DNA of 64,000 nucleotides from Adiantum capillus-veneris (lineage: Eukaryota > Streptophyta > Polypodiopsida > Polypodiales > Pteridaceae): positions 46,899,779 through 46,963,778 of the forward strand of contig CM043970.1 of the NCBI GenBank assembly GCA_014529385.2, written 5' to 3'. Numbering within the stretch: the first letter of the stretch is position 1; the number at the start of each line of letters is the position of its first letter. Below the pieces are notes generated by a model. The model did not search any database, was not told the origin of the DNA, and saw only the letters and a program-made list of their open reading frames with translations. Of this stretch, positions 43,269 to 55,618 are shown piece by piece. Position numbers and translations under genes: made by a program.

Positions 43269-45129
43269 TGGAGCTTTTCGTCGAGCCACAGGAAAAGCAG
43301 GGGGAGGGCTAGTGTTGCTCAACCCAAGTGGAGAGGTGGTCATGAAAGAGAAGTTCAATCTACCAAGTTCAGCTAGCAACAATGAAGCAGAATACGACAC
43401 ACTAATTCATGGTTTGAAGATGTGCATTGGCCAAGGGATACAACGCCTCATGGTAAAGGGAGATGCACTTCTCATTGTTAAACAGATTTTAGGCATTTGG
43501 GCATGCAAGAATGAAAGCTTACGGACAAAAGTTCATGCCATTCGTAGATTGTTTAATCAATTTGAAGAAGCGCAACTATATCATATTCCTAGGAAACAGA
43601 ATGAAGATGCCGATTTACTTGCACAGCAAGTAGTTACATGTGTTGAGAAAGAAGTGCAGGTCATCATGGTGGCGGCTGCTATGAAGCAACCGAGGTACCA
43701 GGGATTGGAGTCCTTGGCTCCCATTATTAGCTACATTTTGGAGGGCGAGTTTCCACAAGACTTCACAAAGGCTCAGAAGAGGAGACTCATGAAGAAGGCA
43801 AGCGCATATCTCTTCCTAGAAGGCTCCCTCTATCAAAGAGGGAGGGATCAAGTATGCAGAAGAGTACCAACTATTGAGGAAATTCCAGCCATTCTAAAAG
43901 GTTTGCATGAAGAAGCATGTGGTGGTCATTTTGCCAGAGAATTAACTGTGAAGAAGATTTTGCTTGCGGGGTATGTTTGGCCAAGTTTGCATGTGGATGT
44001 CCAACATTGGTGTAAAAGTTGTCACAATTGTCAGGTAAATGGGAATAGAAGATTGGTTTATGGTCCAAGGCAAATCGTGCTTGCAAATGGACCGTTTGAA
44101 AAGTGGGGCATTGATGCTATGGGTCCTCTGCCTAGGACAAAAAATGGTAAACTCTACATTCTAGTGGCTGTAGACTATATGACTAGGTGGGTGGAAGCAC
44201 AAAGTGTGGCAAAGGTAAATGAGAAGACAGTGAGCAAATTCGTCTACACTCACATTTGTTGTAGATTTGGCACACCTTTGGAGATTGTTTCTGATAATGG
44301 TCCAGGGTTTAGAAAGGGATTGCTCACAGAAGTCTGTGAAGAACTTCGCATTCTACATCGTCACAGTACACCCTACTATCCCCAATCAAATGGTTTGGTA
44401 GAAAACGCTAATGGTGTCATTGCAGGCATCATTAGAAAGATGGTGAAAAACAAGACAAAGTTGTGGGATGACTTCTTGGATGGTGCCTTGTGGGCGTATC
44501 GAACCACATATAGGGAAGCCACGGAGTTCACACCATTTCACTTGGTCTATGGTGAAGAGGCTTTACAGCCAATTGAGCTAAACATTCCAACAATTCGACT
44601 TCATGGCAAATCAGCACAAGATGATCAAGAAGCATGGATGGATCGACTTCTTACCTTAGCTGAGCTTGAGTGGAAAAGAGAAGCAGTATATGAGTGCTAT
44701 AAGAGGAAAGCCACACAGACAAAGGAGAAGCTTGACAAGAAACTGAAGGACAAAGGCATCAATGAAGGAGATCTTGTGCTAAGGTATGACAATCGACTTG
44801 ATAATCATTTTGATGCCAAATTTGAAACAAGATGGCAAGGGCCATACATAGTCAAGAAGGCTTTCAATTCAAGTTACTATCAGCTTATGGACTTGAATGG
44901 TAAAGAGCACTCCAGGAAAGTAAACGGGTATCGCTTGAAGCCCTATTTGAGTCGCCTTCTACCAAAGGATCTACCAAAGAGCTGTCAAAAGGCCACTGTC
45001 TCATGTAAGTATTGTTACATGAAGCATGAGTGTAACTCTAGCCAAAATTCTGAGGGGCCAAACAATAAAAATCTCGTCAAGGACTCTGAAGCACTCTCTT
45101 TGGAAAAGATGCTCTATGATGGTACATGA
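43165..45129 (+). CDS. E3 archaeal-type RNase H plus integrase
   Basis: Open to 45129. The second RNase H retains FFDGAF, SNNEAEY, VKGDALLIVKQ and NEDADLLAQ, giving all four acidic residues of a working enzyme. Integrase follows: finger HEEACGGHFARE with CKSCHNCQ, then the catalytic Asp in WGIDAMGP, Asp in IVSDNGPGF and Glu in SNGLVENANG, then the C-terminal RWQGPYIVKKAF. No chromodomain; it ends 28 bp before the 3' LTR. In the intact ancestor this was part of one pol frame. Dual RNase H is the mark of the Tat clade. Confidence 0.88.
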   Translation, partial: LTYRVHEKEIKVPEVKTLPLPPPKSIPNAFTLFFDGAFRRATGKAGGGLVLLNPSGEVVMKEKFNLPSSASNNEAEYDTLIHGLKMCIGQGIQRLMVKGDALLIVKQILGIWACKNESLRTKVHAIRRLFNQFEEAQLYHIPRKQNEDADLLAQQVVTCVEKEVQVIMVAAAMKQPRYQGLESLAPIISYILEGEFPQDFTKAQKRRLMKKASAYLFLEGSLYQRGRDQVCRRVPTIEEIPAILKGLHEEACGGHFARELTVKKILLAGYVWPSLHVDVQHWCKSCHNCQVNGNRRLVYGPRQIVLANGPFEKWGIDAMGPLPRTKNGKLYILVAVDYMTRWVEAQSVAKVNEKTVSKFVYTHICCRFGTPLEIVSDNGPGFRKGLLTEVCEELRILHRHSTPYYPQSNGLVENANGVIAGIIRKMVKNKTKLWDDFLDGALWAYRTTYREATEFTPFHLVYGEEALQPIELNIPTIRLHGKSAQDDQEAWMDRLLTLAELEWKREAVYECYKRKATQTKEKLDKKLKDKGINEGDLVLRYDNRLDNHFDAKFETRWQGPYIVKKAFNSSYYQLMDLNGKEHSRKVNGYRLKPYLSRLLPKDLPKSCQKATVSCKYCYMKHECNSSQNSEGPNNKNLVKDSEALSLEKMLYDGT

Positions 45130-45143
45130 ATATACCATCATCC

Positions 45144-45157
45144 TGGGGGAGGGCTAA
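45144..45157 (+). other. E3 polypurine tract
   Basis: TGGGGGAGGGCTAA immediately before the 3' LTR. Confidence 0.85.
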
Positions 45158-47539
45158 TGATAGCCGTTTTTTAGGCTCTCTGTGATTGTCATAGTGAGTT
45201 ACTCTACCCTACCAAATTCACCCAAACACTGTGGCTATCCCTACCATTTCACTGTACATAGGCGTGCATGAGTCACGGGACTTTTCCCATATCTTCTTAA
45301 AAAACCCTCAATTAGCTAGTCATTGGGCTAGTTGAGCCAAAAAAAATAAAAAAAATTAAAAAATATAAGTATATTATGGCCCATGCGTATGTAAATATTT
45401 CTTTGTATATAGGGCCTAAATAAAATATTTTTTCATAATTATTTTGGTATTTATTTAAATATTTCTACCTAAGTGTGTGTTATTTATGCTCTGTACATTG
45501 CCTCACCATTACCACAATTTTTTCTTACCATTTTTCATACTCTTTATTCCATATAGAAATATTTTCATGTAAGCTTCTCTTATATTTGGTGTAACTCCAC
45601 CCCAACAAAAATCCAAAAAAACTAGTTTTATTTATGTGTATATTTTTCCACTATTGTGATTTTTCCCTTCCTACATCTATTTTGTTTTTTTTTTCTAAAA
45701 AATTAGAACACCAAAAATATTTATCTTTTTATGGTAGCCTCATAATGAGAGAGATTTCTTTTGACCCCTTTATATTTTTTCCACTTATATTATTTATATT
45801 TGACATGTACATATTTTTTAGACCCCTCAATATTTGATTTTCTTAGTTGTACTATTCACTTATATCATAATCTCAACAATATCTTCAATTATAGACCTAC
45901 AAAATAAGGTCAAGGGTAGGTGGCATGCATACATGCACTATGGAGGGCTCACTCTTGGAGGTATTCAAAAGAATCATCCAAAGAAGGACCCCACAAGGAC
46001 CTTGTGCAATGGAAAAAAACGGTCGGTTTTGCTGAATTTTTAAAGTTCACTTGCTCTCCGAATTTGAAAAGGTGATACAAACAAAAGTTGTAGCTCGTGG
46101 GCTGAACTTTTGCTTCAAATTTTTTCATATTTTTTTGAGCTACGAGCTGTGAGCTATGATTTTATTAGTGGACCCCAGTTTTCCCATGCTATGCAGCCAC
46201 ACTCTCTCTTCCACTTTATCATTTTCCTCTTTCACACACACTTCTCCACTCATCATCCCCACCTCTCTCACCACTCCTCTCTGCACCCTACTCACCTTCT
46301 CCTCAACCTTGAAGAATAAGAGAAACCATGGTGAACTCATACCTCCCCCACACAATTCCATTCCAAAATTGACCACCTAGTCTCATTTTTCCTCCTCCAA
46401 TTTACCCATATCTATCAAAAAAACCACAAAATTCAGCCTCTTCTCTTAAAAGACAGCATCATGGTGGTTGATTACTCAGCTTCAATTACCTTGTCTCTCA
46501 AGGAAGGTCAAGAGTGGAGAAAAAATGTACCGTCAAAGCTAGTGGACCGTCAACAAGCGTCAAAAATTGGCCCTACTAAAGACACTTGGAGCATCAACCT
46601 TGTAAGAAATCCACCTTTTCTTACCTCTTAAGAGTTTTTCTTCCTTATTTGTATCCTACATGGATACTCCCATTGTAAATATCCAATTCCATTTGTAAAT
46701 TAATACTAACCCTACTAACACTAACCCACTATGAAAAGTCCTATCACCTCCATTTCTCTCCTCTCTCTTTCCCCACCAACTTCTTGATAATTCCAAGAAA
46801 AAGAAATTAGATAAATTGCGGAAAATCTAACCCAACCATGGTTAGAGGAGTAACCCTAGCCTTCAAAATTGCTATAAAAGGAGGGTGTAGCTAGCACAAA
46901 AAAGGGGGAGCCATAAGCAAGAGCACTATGCTATAGCTTGAGAAGCCAAGCTCAACCTCTCTAGAAGGAGCTCTTGAGTGGAAGCTCATTGTCTTATGCA
47001 TGTGCATGTGTTGTAATAGGGGATTAGCAAGGGAACTCTATGCCATTGTAAGAGAGAGAGTGATCATTCAATTGAGAGTAGGAAATCTATCATTTCTTCT
47101 ACTAGTGTAAGCCCAACATTTGCTGAATCAAGGAGGGTGGATTTGGACTAAGCTTGGATACTTTGTCTCCCTTCCAACGTGAAGTAATGGACAACAATGA
47201 TGCGTAAGTGTCTTGGTGTTTTTTTTAAAGTTCTTGATAGCTTGTCTCTGGTGTTGTCATCAATCTAGCCATAAATTCCACATACTGTAAGAGGGCGACA
47301 GGGTGGAGAGGACTCCCCTGGCCTTAAGACAGTGATTGGGGTGGCTTTTCTTGTGATGTGTTGTGGTGAAATTTACGCAAGCTATGTTGAACAAATACTA
47401 ATCTCACTTTGATTTGTCATGACAGATTTGTAAGAAGGTATTAATGCAACAAGCACCCCCTCCCCCTTTCTCTCTCCTTCTTAAATATATAGTTGTGTTT
47501 GCTTGATCATTGCCGATACGTTTCAAAGCAGCCTGAGCA

Positions 47540-47623
<84 letters not shown>

Positions 47624-47882
47624 TTTTAGTGTGTGAGAGTGTTCCATTGGTGTTAGGGTTAGTGTAAATTCCTTGCTTGTTTGTGGGCTGCTCTAACAAT
47701 TCTCCTCTTTTGCGTCCTAGTTCGCTCTTACACTAGGTGGTGCCCCTTGTGTAGTTGGGATTTGGCTGTGGGTTTGTTGTTTTGGTTTGTGTTGTGTTGT
47801 GCCCCAGCCCCATTGAGCAGCACGGGAGCCTTGAAGGGTGTCTAGAGGTTGCTCTTCTTGTTGCCCGCCCCGGACCGCCTCA
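45158..47882 (+). repeat. E3 3' LTR, 2725 bp
   Basis: Partner of 35396-38094. It contains an expanded CT array at 47541-47620 and ends CCGCCTCA before the duplication ATAG. Confidence 0.93.
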
Positions 47883-48479
47883 ATAGGCTGGGTGCCAAGA
47901 AGAAGAAGGAGAAGTTCAAAACCATGTCCGCAACCTACAACCAACCCACAACAACAAGATGGAAGGAGCTCTGCACAATATATCATCAACACTATTCTAC
48001 TTCAAGAATCGAGTAACTCAAGTCACCGAGGTAATTATCATAGTTAGTTTCCAAGTCGCATCTGATGCTACAGCATAGATAACGGAAGCATTTTCTCACA
48101 CTCTCACTAGAGAAACTAGGGATCTACTAAGTTTGTTTCAGGAAAGAACACCACCCTCTACCACAAGCTTGGACAGTGACTAAGTACAACTTACCTCAGG
48201 ACAGATCACACATACCAACACGTGTACGCTCAATCAAGGTAATTTGGACTTGAAGGCTCACTATTAGCACATCATCAACACCATGCTGGGTGGGGAGCGG
48301 TTTGTTGAGGTTCTGACATCAGATCAGCCATTTGTCTTAACTTTGGTACAAGGCAATGTACCGTTTGAAGTTTTAATCTGTGTCCTAGTATAAGAGGGTA
48401 TACACGCCTCCTTGTAAAGAAGAAAAAAAAAACTTTTGCAAGCTAAGCAGTGTGTCTTTCTAGCTCTCTCTCAGTAATC
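47883..48479 (+). other. E4 leader, right part; no gene recognised
   Basis: Continuation of the E4 leader interrupted by E3. No protein motif and no equivalent of the A or B frames of E3 is visible. Confidence 0.45.
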
Positions 48480-49316
48480 ATGGCAAGTGTAGCATTTCCA
48501 ACATTTAAAGGAAAGAAGGAGGAGGATTTAGTGACAGACTTCCTAGATGACTTTGAAGTAGCATGTGTAGTGAGCAACAAAGATACAGAGGAATCCCGGG
48601 TTAGAATCTTTAAGCATCTCATGAAGCTAGAAGCTAGATCATAGTACAATGCACTTCCACAAGCAACCAAGGATGACTGGGAACCCTTAAAAACCTCTTT
48701 TAAGAGGCGCTTTGGGGGAGGTACCACTACAGAGAAGTTGTGGGACAAGTTGAGAGACTTGAAGCAGGAGGGTCTTTTAGAATATGCCACCTATGAGTCC
48801 AAATTTGTGGATTTGTGGGAATGGTGGATTGAGTCACTGTCAAGGGGGCAAGCTGCACCCAATTTCCTAAAGAAAGACCGGTTTACGCATGGCTTATGTC
48901 CGCTTCTCAAGGAGAAGGTGAAGGGTAGATTCCCGGCTACGTACGAGTTAGCCGTTGAGATTGCTCGCCTTAAGGACAAGAAGCTGCGAATGAAAGCCAA
49001 AGAAACCGAGTCAACAGAAGCAGGAACATCACGTCGACCAGCAACCACGACAACCACCATTCCACCACCACCACCGGCTCTTGGGGTAAGAGATGACCAA
49101 CAAGATATGTTGGCCCATATTACTAACCAACTGTAGAATTTTTCCACTTCATATAGCAAGGAAGGAGTCAAGAGAGAGATCAAGACCCAAGAAGAGCCTG
49201 ATGACAGAACAGAGAGTATCACTGCTACAACTGCAGAGAAGATGGTCACGGTATGTACTACTGTCCCAAACCACGAAAAAACTATAATAGAGGAGGCGAT
49301 GACTGGGGGTCATACA
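48480..49316 (+). pseudogene. E4 Gag, broken
   Basis: ATG at 48480: MASVAFPTFKGKKEEDLV, the typical gypsy gag start. A TAG at 48642 replaces an expected Trp before YNALPQATKDDW. The Gag core continues (YESKFVDLWEWWIES, then FLKKDRFTHGLCPLL). A second TAG is at 49134. In a shifted frame a CCHC knuckle CYNCREDGHGMYYCP lies near 49216-49266. The protein then jumps straight to RT, so the protease has been deleted. Sequence is related to E3 Gag but distinct. Confidence 0.82.
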
Positions 49317-49565
49317 AGAGAAGGCACTTTTGGCCGAGGTAAGGAAACTGCTGGAGGCAGGATTCATCTATCCTGTAGAAAACTCAGGATGGGTGTCACC
49401 CGTAATACTGACGCCTAAAAAGAATGGTAAGTGGAGGGTTTGTGTTGACTACAAACCACTAAATGCAGCTACAAAGAGAGACCACTTTCCTCTCCCTTTC
49501 TTGGATGAATTTTTGAATGAAGTAGCGGGTTTTGAATGCTATACCCTGTGTGATGGATATTCTGG
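49317..49565 (+). pseudogene. E4 reverse transcriptase, N-terminal part (split by E5)
   Basis: EKALLAEVRKLLEAGFIYPV, then WVSPVILTPKKNGKWRVCVD and ending CDGYSG, where the E5 LTR begins in mid-motif. The continuation GYFQI is found at 62950. Confidence 0.9.
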
Positions 49566-50998
49566 TGTCGTGCAGCTCCGCTCCCATGCTAAGAAATATG
49601 CCAAAAAAATACATATCGAGCTTATTTAAAGCTTACTTGATTAATGGTCAATGACCAAGGCTTGTTAACAGGACAAGTTTAATGATTAATGTATGCCAAA
49701 TACCGCTTAAAAGAGCCAACAGATGCCAAAAATGATTATGCTTGAAGTGAGCATAGATGGAAGATTATGATCTGGAACTGCAGTGCTTGAAGTGCTCTAC
49801 TGGCTTGTTTTTACGGCTCTTCGATTGGAGCTACGGTGAAGAAGTTATGGCAGTTCGAAGCTTGAGTCGATTGCAGATCCGTACCGGATTGGGCAACTGC
49901 AGCTGAGGGGACAGAAATGAAATGAATGCATGGGCTTGAAGTGCTCACATTGTAGAGTGCATCGGTCTTTTAGATTAGTGATCGAAGTCCCGGTCGCCAA
50001 GATATTGCCCAATAAAGATTCACCGAGGGCCGTTTCCGTACGAGTCCAGTCCGCTCGGCCGATGTTCTGTCTGGGAGTTTTGAGTAGCAGCAAGGGTTTT
50101 GAATACAACAGAATAAGTGTTTGAGATAGCAGTGCTTTAATCGGTATGTACGCCAAAGCCCGTCCAATGGTGGCCGGTGGTAGTCGTAATTGGCAATGCC
50201 TCGCCAGTCTGGCACTCTTTGATTGAATGTGATGGGAAGACCTTACGTCAAATGCAATCACTTATATTTGCTTCTTGTAGGCATGTGGCACTATTCAAGA
50301 CTTTTACGACATTGAAATTCATGACGATATTGTTAGCCAAGGACTAATGGGAGAAATAAGTTGTGCTTGGCAATGCTTTGGTCGCTATGTATGCCAAGTA
50401 TGGTGCCCAAAGCCCAAAGCCTTATGGCATGGCCGCCCAAGGGCCTAAGGCTGCCCATATTCAAAAAGGTTAATCCGGTCGTCCAAAGGCCTCTTCAATG
50501 GCCGCCCAATAGGGTTTTAATAGAGGCAAATGGGAAAAGAAAAGAGAAAGACATGGAGGCCATGGCATGCAGCAACCAAAGCGAGCGCAGACAGAAGAAA
50601 ATAGCTCGCGTGGGGAGCCATGAGCATCGGATGCACATGTCGATGAAACAAAAGTTGCTTAGCAGGTGGAAGTGAACTTGTTCGGCCCTAGTTCCGCTCA
50701 TTTCCATGCAAGTCATCGTCCAAGCTTTCCATGTCATAGCGTCAATTCCTGCGCCACGTTAGTGACGTCGGGCGCCACTGCTAAGGGGGCACACGTTATT
50801 ATTAGGATGGGGCCCTTTGCATGCGGGTGTTGGCAAAGAAGAGTTAACCAGGAGGCCATCAATGAAGGGAAAGGTAGGCGGAAGAGCTCGATCTTTCTCG
50901 CTCTCATCCTCGAGGCAAGCAAGCTTTCCTCTCTCCCTCTCGAGCTTGAACGAAGCAAGCAAAGCAAGGCGAGGAGGTGAGGGTAAGCAAGGCGAGCT

Positions 50999-51091
<93 letters not shown>

Positions 51092-51504
51092 TTTCAATCC
51101 AATCAAGCAAGGCGAGCTCTCTCTCTCTCTCTGTCTCTCAATCTCCAATCAAAGCAAGGAGTTTCCTATCCCTCTCTCGATTGTAATCAAGTGAAAGAAG
51201 GTAAGCAAGGCAATCGGGAGAAGAAGCAAGATCAAAGTCTCTCTCGTCCTCGACCTCGACTTAGTTAAATAACAAGAAGGGTGCTTGGAAAGTGCCGTTA
51301 ACGGCAAACATTTGTAATCGAATTTCACTTCGGCTAATCATTAACAACTTAAAACATTCCGGTTGTCAATTTTTAAGCATTTAAGGTGTTTTCAGAGTCT
51401 TTTGCTTTATGTTTTGCATCTAGTCTCTCGCACCTCCCACAGCCAGAGGCCCGGTGCCTGGCCGGGCCTGCCCGGCTCATGTTTCGAACACATATCCCCC
51501 GACA
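49566..51504 (+). repeat. E5 left LTR, 1939 bp
   Basis: Matches the right LTR closely over its length. It lacks about 310 bp that the right LTR has at about 62440-62750. It contains a CT array at 51005-51088. Confidence 0.88.
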
Positions 51505-51525
51505 TCTTTGGTGAACCCGACGCAA
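51505..51525 (+). promoter_or_regulatory. E5 candidate primer-binding site
   Basis: TTTGGTGAACCCGACGC starts a few bases after the LTR end. The tRNA it would pair with is not identified. Confidence 0.45.
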
Positions 51526-51549
51526 AACGAGCCGGGGTGGGAGGTTAAG

Positions 51550-53488
51550 ATGGAGATGCTAGAATAGTTAGAGCAGTTTATTGAAGATTTTAGTGCCAAT
51601 GGATGTGATACAAATCTAACAGTTGCAGATTTGCCAAAAATGATGGAATTAGTTCAGGGATGTCTATAGGAAGCGAAAGCCGTGCAGTTAAAAAACCAGA
51701 TTGGTGATGCTGTAGAGCTAGCACTTGATGTTGTATGTGAGCAGTATCATATTTTTCAGGGATATGATTCAGAAGGTTTTATTGCACGTTATGAAGCTGA
51801 GATGAAGAGCCGAAATGTTCTAGAAAATTGGATGATTACAGCCTTGAGGAGGTTGTAAACTCAGATTTTGAAAAGAAGGTTCAAGAACTGGCAGAAGCAT
51901 ATCCCACACGATGGGAGTATTTTGCAGAGAAATTTATTTATGGAAGCTCAAGGATTCTAGATCGGGAAATAAAGGAGATTACTGAACGAAGTAAGGTTGT
52001 CTTCAGTAAAGGTGAAGGGGATCAGATGCAGTTCCTCAACTATGATGAATTCTCACAGCATATTTCTGCAAGAAGTAAAGCCGAAGAAAATGCTGAGCTG
52101 GAAGTAGCGGATTCAGTTTCAAAGGAGCTTAATGTGAGCAACAAAGAAAAGGTAAACAATGAATTTACTGCTGAAACAGATTTGTATGAATTTTTTTCAA
52201 AGATTGCTTGCATGGATGCTACCTCCAATAATGGTTCCAGTGAAGACATGGATTGTACAGCAAGTGGTTCATAAGCTGTTGACCTTGACATGGGTTATTA
52301 TGAAGGATTTCATCAAGTAGATGAGCCTCTACAGGACATTACTAAAACTATCAGCACTATAGTCGAGTAGGACAACATGTTTGTTTTAGATGAGTGCATA
52401 AATAAAGCTATTATATACACGATAGCTGATGAAGTGACCAAGATTGTGGACCCAGTACAGGATGATCCTGAGGATGTCAATGAACCTATGATTGCTACTA
52501 TCCAAATGTTTGCAAATGCTATTATCATGGAAGAAGATGACATAATAAATGATTTCTTGTCTATATCTGAAGGAGATGATCATGACAGTATAAAAGAGCT
52601 TCTTGATGCGTTTACCTCTTCAGAGGGGGTGCCAGATGATCCTTTGCTGTGCTATGATGTATTGCTAAGTAACATGAATGCAAATGAGGAATCAAAGGAT
52701 GACACGGATGACTATGAAGACTGCCTAGATCATGTTGATTGTGAATAGGTTATCGACAGGGATTTTGCATCTATGCTTGTACATGGGTTGCATGAGGAGG
52801 TAATTCCTACAATTTTGATTAATGTTGAGACTTTTAAGGGTGATTTTCCTGAGGATGTTATGGATGAATATCTACAGGATAAAGCTGTTTTCCATGATCA
52901 AGACGAAAACCCAACAGGTAAAAATTCCTCTCATGATACAGGTCCAGAGACTTCCAAGGTTTTTCGTGATGGCTATGAAGCTCGAGGGGGTGATGATGCT
53001 AAATCATCCTTGATACTACAAAAAGTGCACAGGGTTTTTTACTTGCTTGGACAATGTGCCAGATGTGGCAGGATTTGGATGCTATTTCTATTGATGCTTA
53101 TGTCAGTGATGTCTTGGCTGCCACTAAAAGGGAGTCAGGTTTCTTTGATGCTTTTTGGTAAGGAGCTTAAGTTCCCAACAATTTACGGGTTGTGGGTGCT
53201 GCACTATGCTTCAGGTGAAGCTTTAGTATATTGCGGAGCCCATCAATGCTATGTGATCTTAATGGTGTATGATCCAGGGGATTCTAAGGATATTCATAAG
53301 CAGATTCAATATGGATGGATACTGTTAAGTATGCATATTGATTGCGTAGTATGTGAACAAGGGGGAGCATATTTGCACCAGAAATGCTTGATGTTGATTG
53401 ATACAAGAAATGTATCCTCATGTGGATATTATGATGCCCCAATGTGTGGGCAATTCCTTATTACCCCATTTGATCCTGGGGGATACTA
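51550..53488 (+). pseudogene. Unrecognised acidic protein frame of E5
   Basis: From an ATG at 51550 the frame reads FIEDFSANGCDTNLTVADLP, then shifts near 51828 to DDYSLEEVVNSDFEKK and stays in one frame to 53488 with in-frame stops (52272, about 52368 and 52746). The predicted product is very rich in Asp and Glu (for example IMEEDDIINDFLSISEGDDH) with few basic residues. Near 53030-53160 a neighbouring frame (QDLDAISIDAYVSDVLAATK) looks more protein-like, suggesting a further frameshift. No zinc knuckle, protease or polymerase motif. The long, biased reading frame suggests a formerly coding gene, either an unusual Gag or a captured host sequence. Confidence 0.5.
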
Positions 53489-53688
53489 AAGTGCAAGTTG
53501 CAGATGTAGAGGATACCAGATGCCTGAGGTAGCAAGCTGCATGATGCAAGGTTTTGTTTTCTAGATTATGCTAAGTCAGAAGAGTGTTTGGTTATGTGTT
53601 CAATAAGATTACATGGTTGGCTTCCAACTGACTTCTTTGGACAATTGATGAAGTATCTTCACATCTTTTGAGTTGATTCTGCTCCCAG

Positions 53689-53881
53689 TGAAGGGGATCG
53701 GGGAGCACCACAAACGGAGAGTGAGAGAGAGAGAAGGAGACACACACACACGATGTGGGTGGGGAGAATGTGAAGTGGCAGCTCCCCCTATACAGTATAC
53801 TCACTATAAGTATAGGCTAACAGTGGGCGGGCGCCCATGACCTGGGCGACCGGTCAAGGCACATAGGACTTAACCCCAACA
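53689..53881 (-). repeat. E7 3' LTR
   Basis: 193 bp, TGAAGGGGATCGG to CCCCAACA on the plus strand, with GA and CA tracts. Adjoins a minus-strand purine tract at 53882-53897. Confidence 0.92.
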
Positions 53882-53956
53882 ACCTCCCACTTAAAGGGCA
53901 ATGTGCCTTTAAGCAAGATCTACTAGTGTACAACTAATAGAAGGTGAGATATTCTC

Positions 53957-54760
53957 TCAACCTATGCCCGCTGACTCTCGATGAGCTAGTGCATCCGGCT
54001 CTACTGATAGACAAACATCCCGCTGCGGAAGCCACACAGAGCTAGCTCTAAGCTCTGCAAGGAGTCTACAAGAGCTCATGCACTCTTGCAAGTATCGGTC
54101 CAATACCTGCAAACCTCCCCTATGATCTATGCCGAGATCAGTCATCGAAAAACTAATCAACCCTGCTGCAAATGCTCCCACTGCAGCTGCTATGTCGGGC
54201 CTCGAGATCAGCATCTCGTACATGAGGACACCGAACGTTGATGCAACCCTAGCAACCTCTGCCACCTCCAACTCAGAACTCAACTCATGGCAATCCTATC
54301 CCCTATCATAGAGACCATGGCACTCCGACTCCGAGCTCTGGAGTGACTCCTCGTGCCCACCACATATCACATGTGTACCAAGAGTATCCATCTGTCCTGA
54401 ATCTGCATCAAGCTCTGGCATAATCATATCAAGAAATGACTCCACAATAGCCGACATCTCAGCATCCATGTGAGTCATCTCTGTCATCACCTCTAATGAC
54501 TCATCCTGATGTGACTCACTAGAGCTGTCCCGCTCTACCTGTGCATCCGTAGATGCAACCTGCACAACAAGGTCACTGCTCTGCATTCCATGCAAAGCAT
54601 CATGCAACCCACAAGCAAAAGAGACTCGCCTACTCTCTCGCTCTCTACCTGGCTGCATGATCACAGAGACAACACCGTCTCTCCCATGATCCACATGCAA
54701 TGGGTAACCTGTACCACTCCTAGAACCTCTCGCAATCACTAGCGAACCCAAATGCATCAC
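53957..54760 (-). pseudogene. E7 pol remnants (RT/RNase H connection)
   Basis: At 54283-53957 the minus strand reads STFGVLMYEMLISRPDIAAA followed by LQVLDRYLQ, the conserved copia stretch between RT and RNase H (normally a GSLMYxxxxTRPDI form). Upstream, 54760-54296 begins HLGSLVIARGSRSGTGYPLH, the post-protease segment, then changes to an Asp/Glu/Ser-rich sequence. Integrase and the RT catalytic region are missing. Confidence 0.75.
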
Positions 54761-54805
54761 AAAATCTCACTCTCGTAGCGAAATCTGACATCCACAATCT
54801 CTAAG

Positions 54806-55618
54806 CTAACCAATCGAGATCAAACTCACTGTCAAATCTGGTACATAGCGCACATGTCGTAACAAGTAAGATGCACCACTTGGTAATGACAGTCTCACAT
54901 CTCCTACACCTGCTATCGCATGCACCGATCCATCGGTCAAACGTACACTGCCAAGCATCCCGCTAGAATAGCTACAAAACCATTCACGATGCGACGTGAC
55001 ATGAAACATAGCATTTGCGTCTAGCAACCACTGCGAAGGGAGTGCACTATCCACATGTATAGCATCTCGTGCATAGCTCGAGGTAAAAGTGACATCCCCG
55101 TCACTAGTATACTCCGACACTACATCTGCCTCAACTGTCAAAGCAACCGAGTCCATGGCATCCCTACATACATCTCTGAGACTGCCATGTCTCCTACGAT
55201 GTCGCATACGACGAAAACAGCGCTGTCTAACGTGTCCAGAATGACCACAATACCAACATGTCACCTGTCGGCGTACTCGTGAATGTACATGTCTCACACG
55301 AGTCCTTGATGACTGAGATCTATCATACATATCATGTAATCTGCGCCAAAGTGCTCTCGAAATAGTCTCATACATAACAAGAGCATATACAGATTCTGCA
55401 AGGTGCAAAGAGAGTGGAGATGGTGCCATCTCCTCTAGCTCCTGCTACTGATCGTCAAACATGTTTGAAGGTCTACCTGCATCACCACTCAATGGTCGAT
55501 GCAACCCTCGCTGTGTCAATGCATCAAGCATACACTCTCTCGATGCTGCAAAGTCTGACCCATCAAACATGCACATTTCGGAGAGATCATAATCTGAGCG
55601 ATCACCTGTCTCTGCCAT
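54806..55618 (-). pseudogene. E7 Gag-protease (copia)
   Basis: ATG at 55616-55618: MAETGDRSDYDLSEMCMFDG, a copia Gag start. After a TAG in place of an expected Trp come ALVMYETISRALWRRLHDMY, a CCHC knuckle CWYCGHSGHVRQRC and the protease region WLLDANAMFHVTSHREWF, where the active site DSGA has become DANA. It then has VRYVPDLTVSLISIG, stop, and QISLRE further on. The altered active site and stops make it inactive. Confidence 0.85.

Larger units (their letters stand above)
35396..47882 (+). mobile_element. E3: Tat-like Ty3/gypsy element with accessory reading frames
   Basis: 12.5 kb, with 2.7-kb LTRs (35396-38094 and 45158-47882), a 4-bp duplication ATAG (35392-35395 and 47883-47886), a primer site at 38098 and a polypurine tract at 45144. 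Gene order is A1-A2-B1-B2-gag-pro-RT-RNase H-archaeal-type RNase H-integrase. The second RNase H and the absence of a chromodomain place it with the Tat lineage. Pol has three lesions (stop at 41802, one-base loss near 42500, 104-bp tandem duplication at 43061), so the copy cannot be autonomous although its LTRs are still very similar. It is inserted in the leader of E4. Confidence 0.9.
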
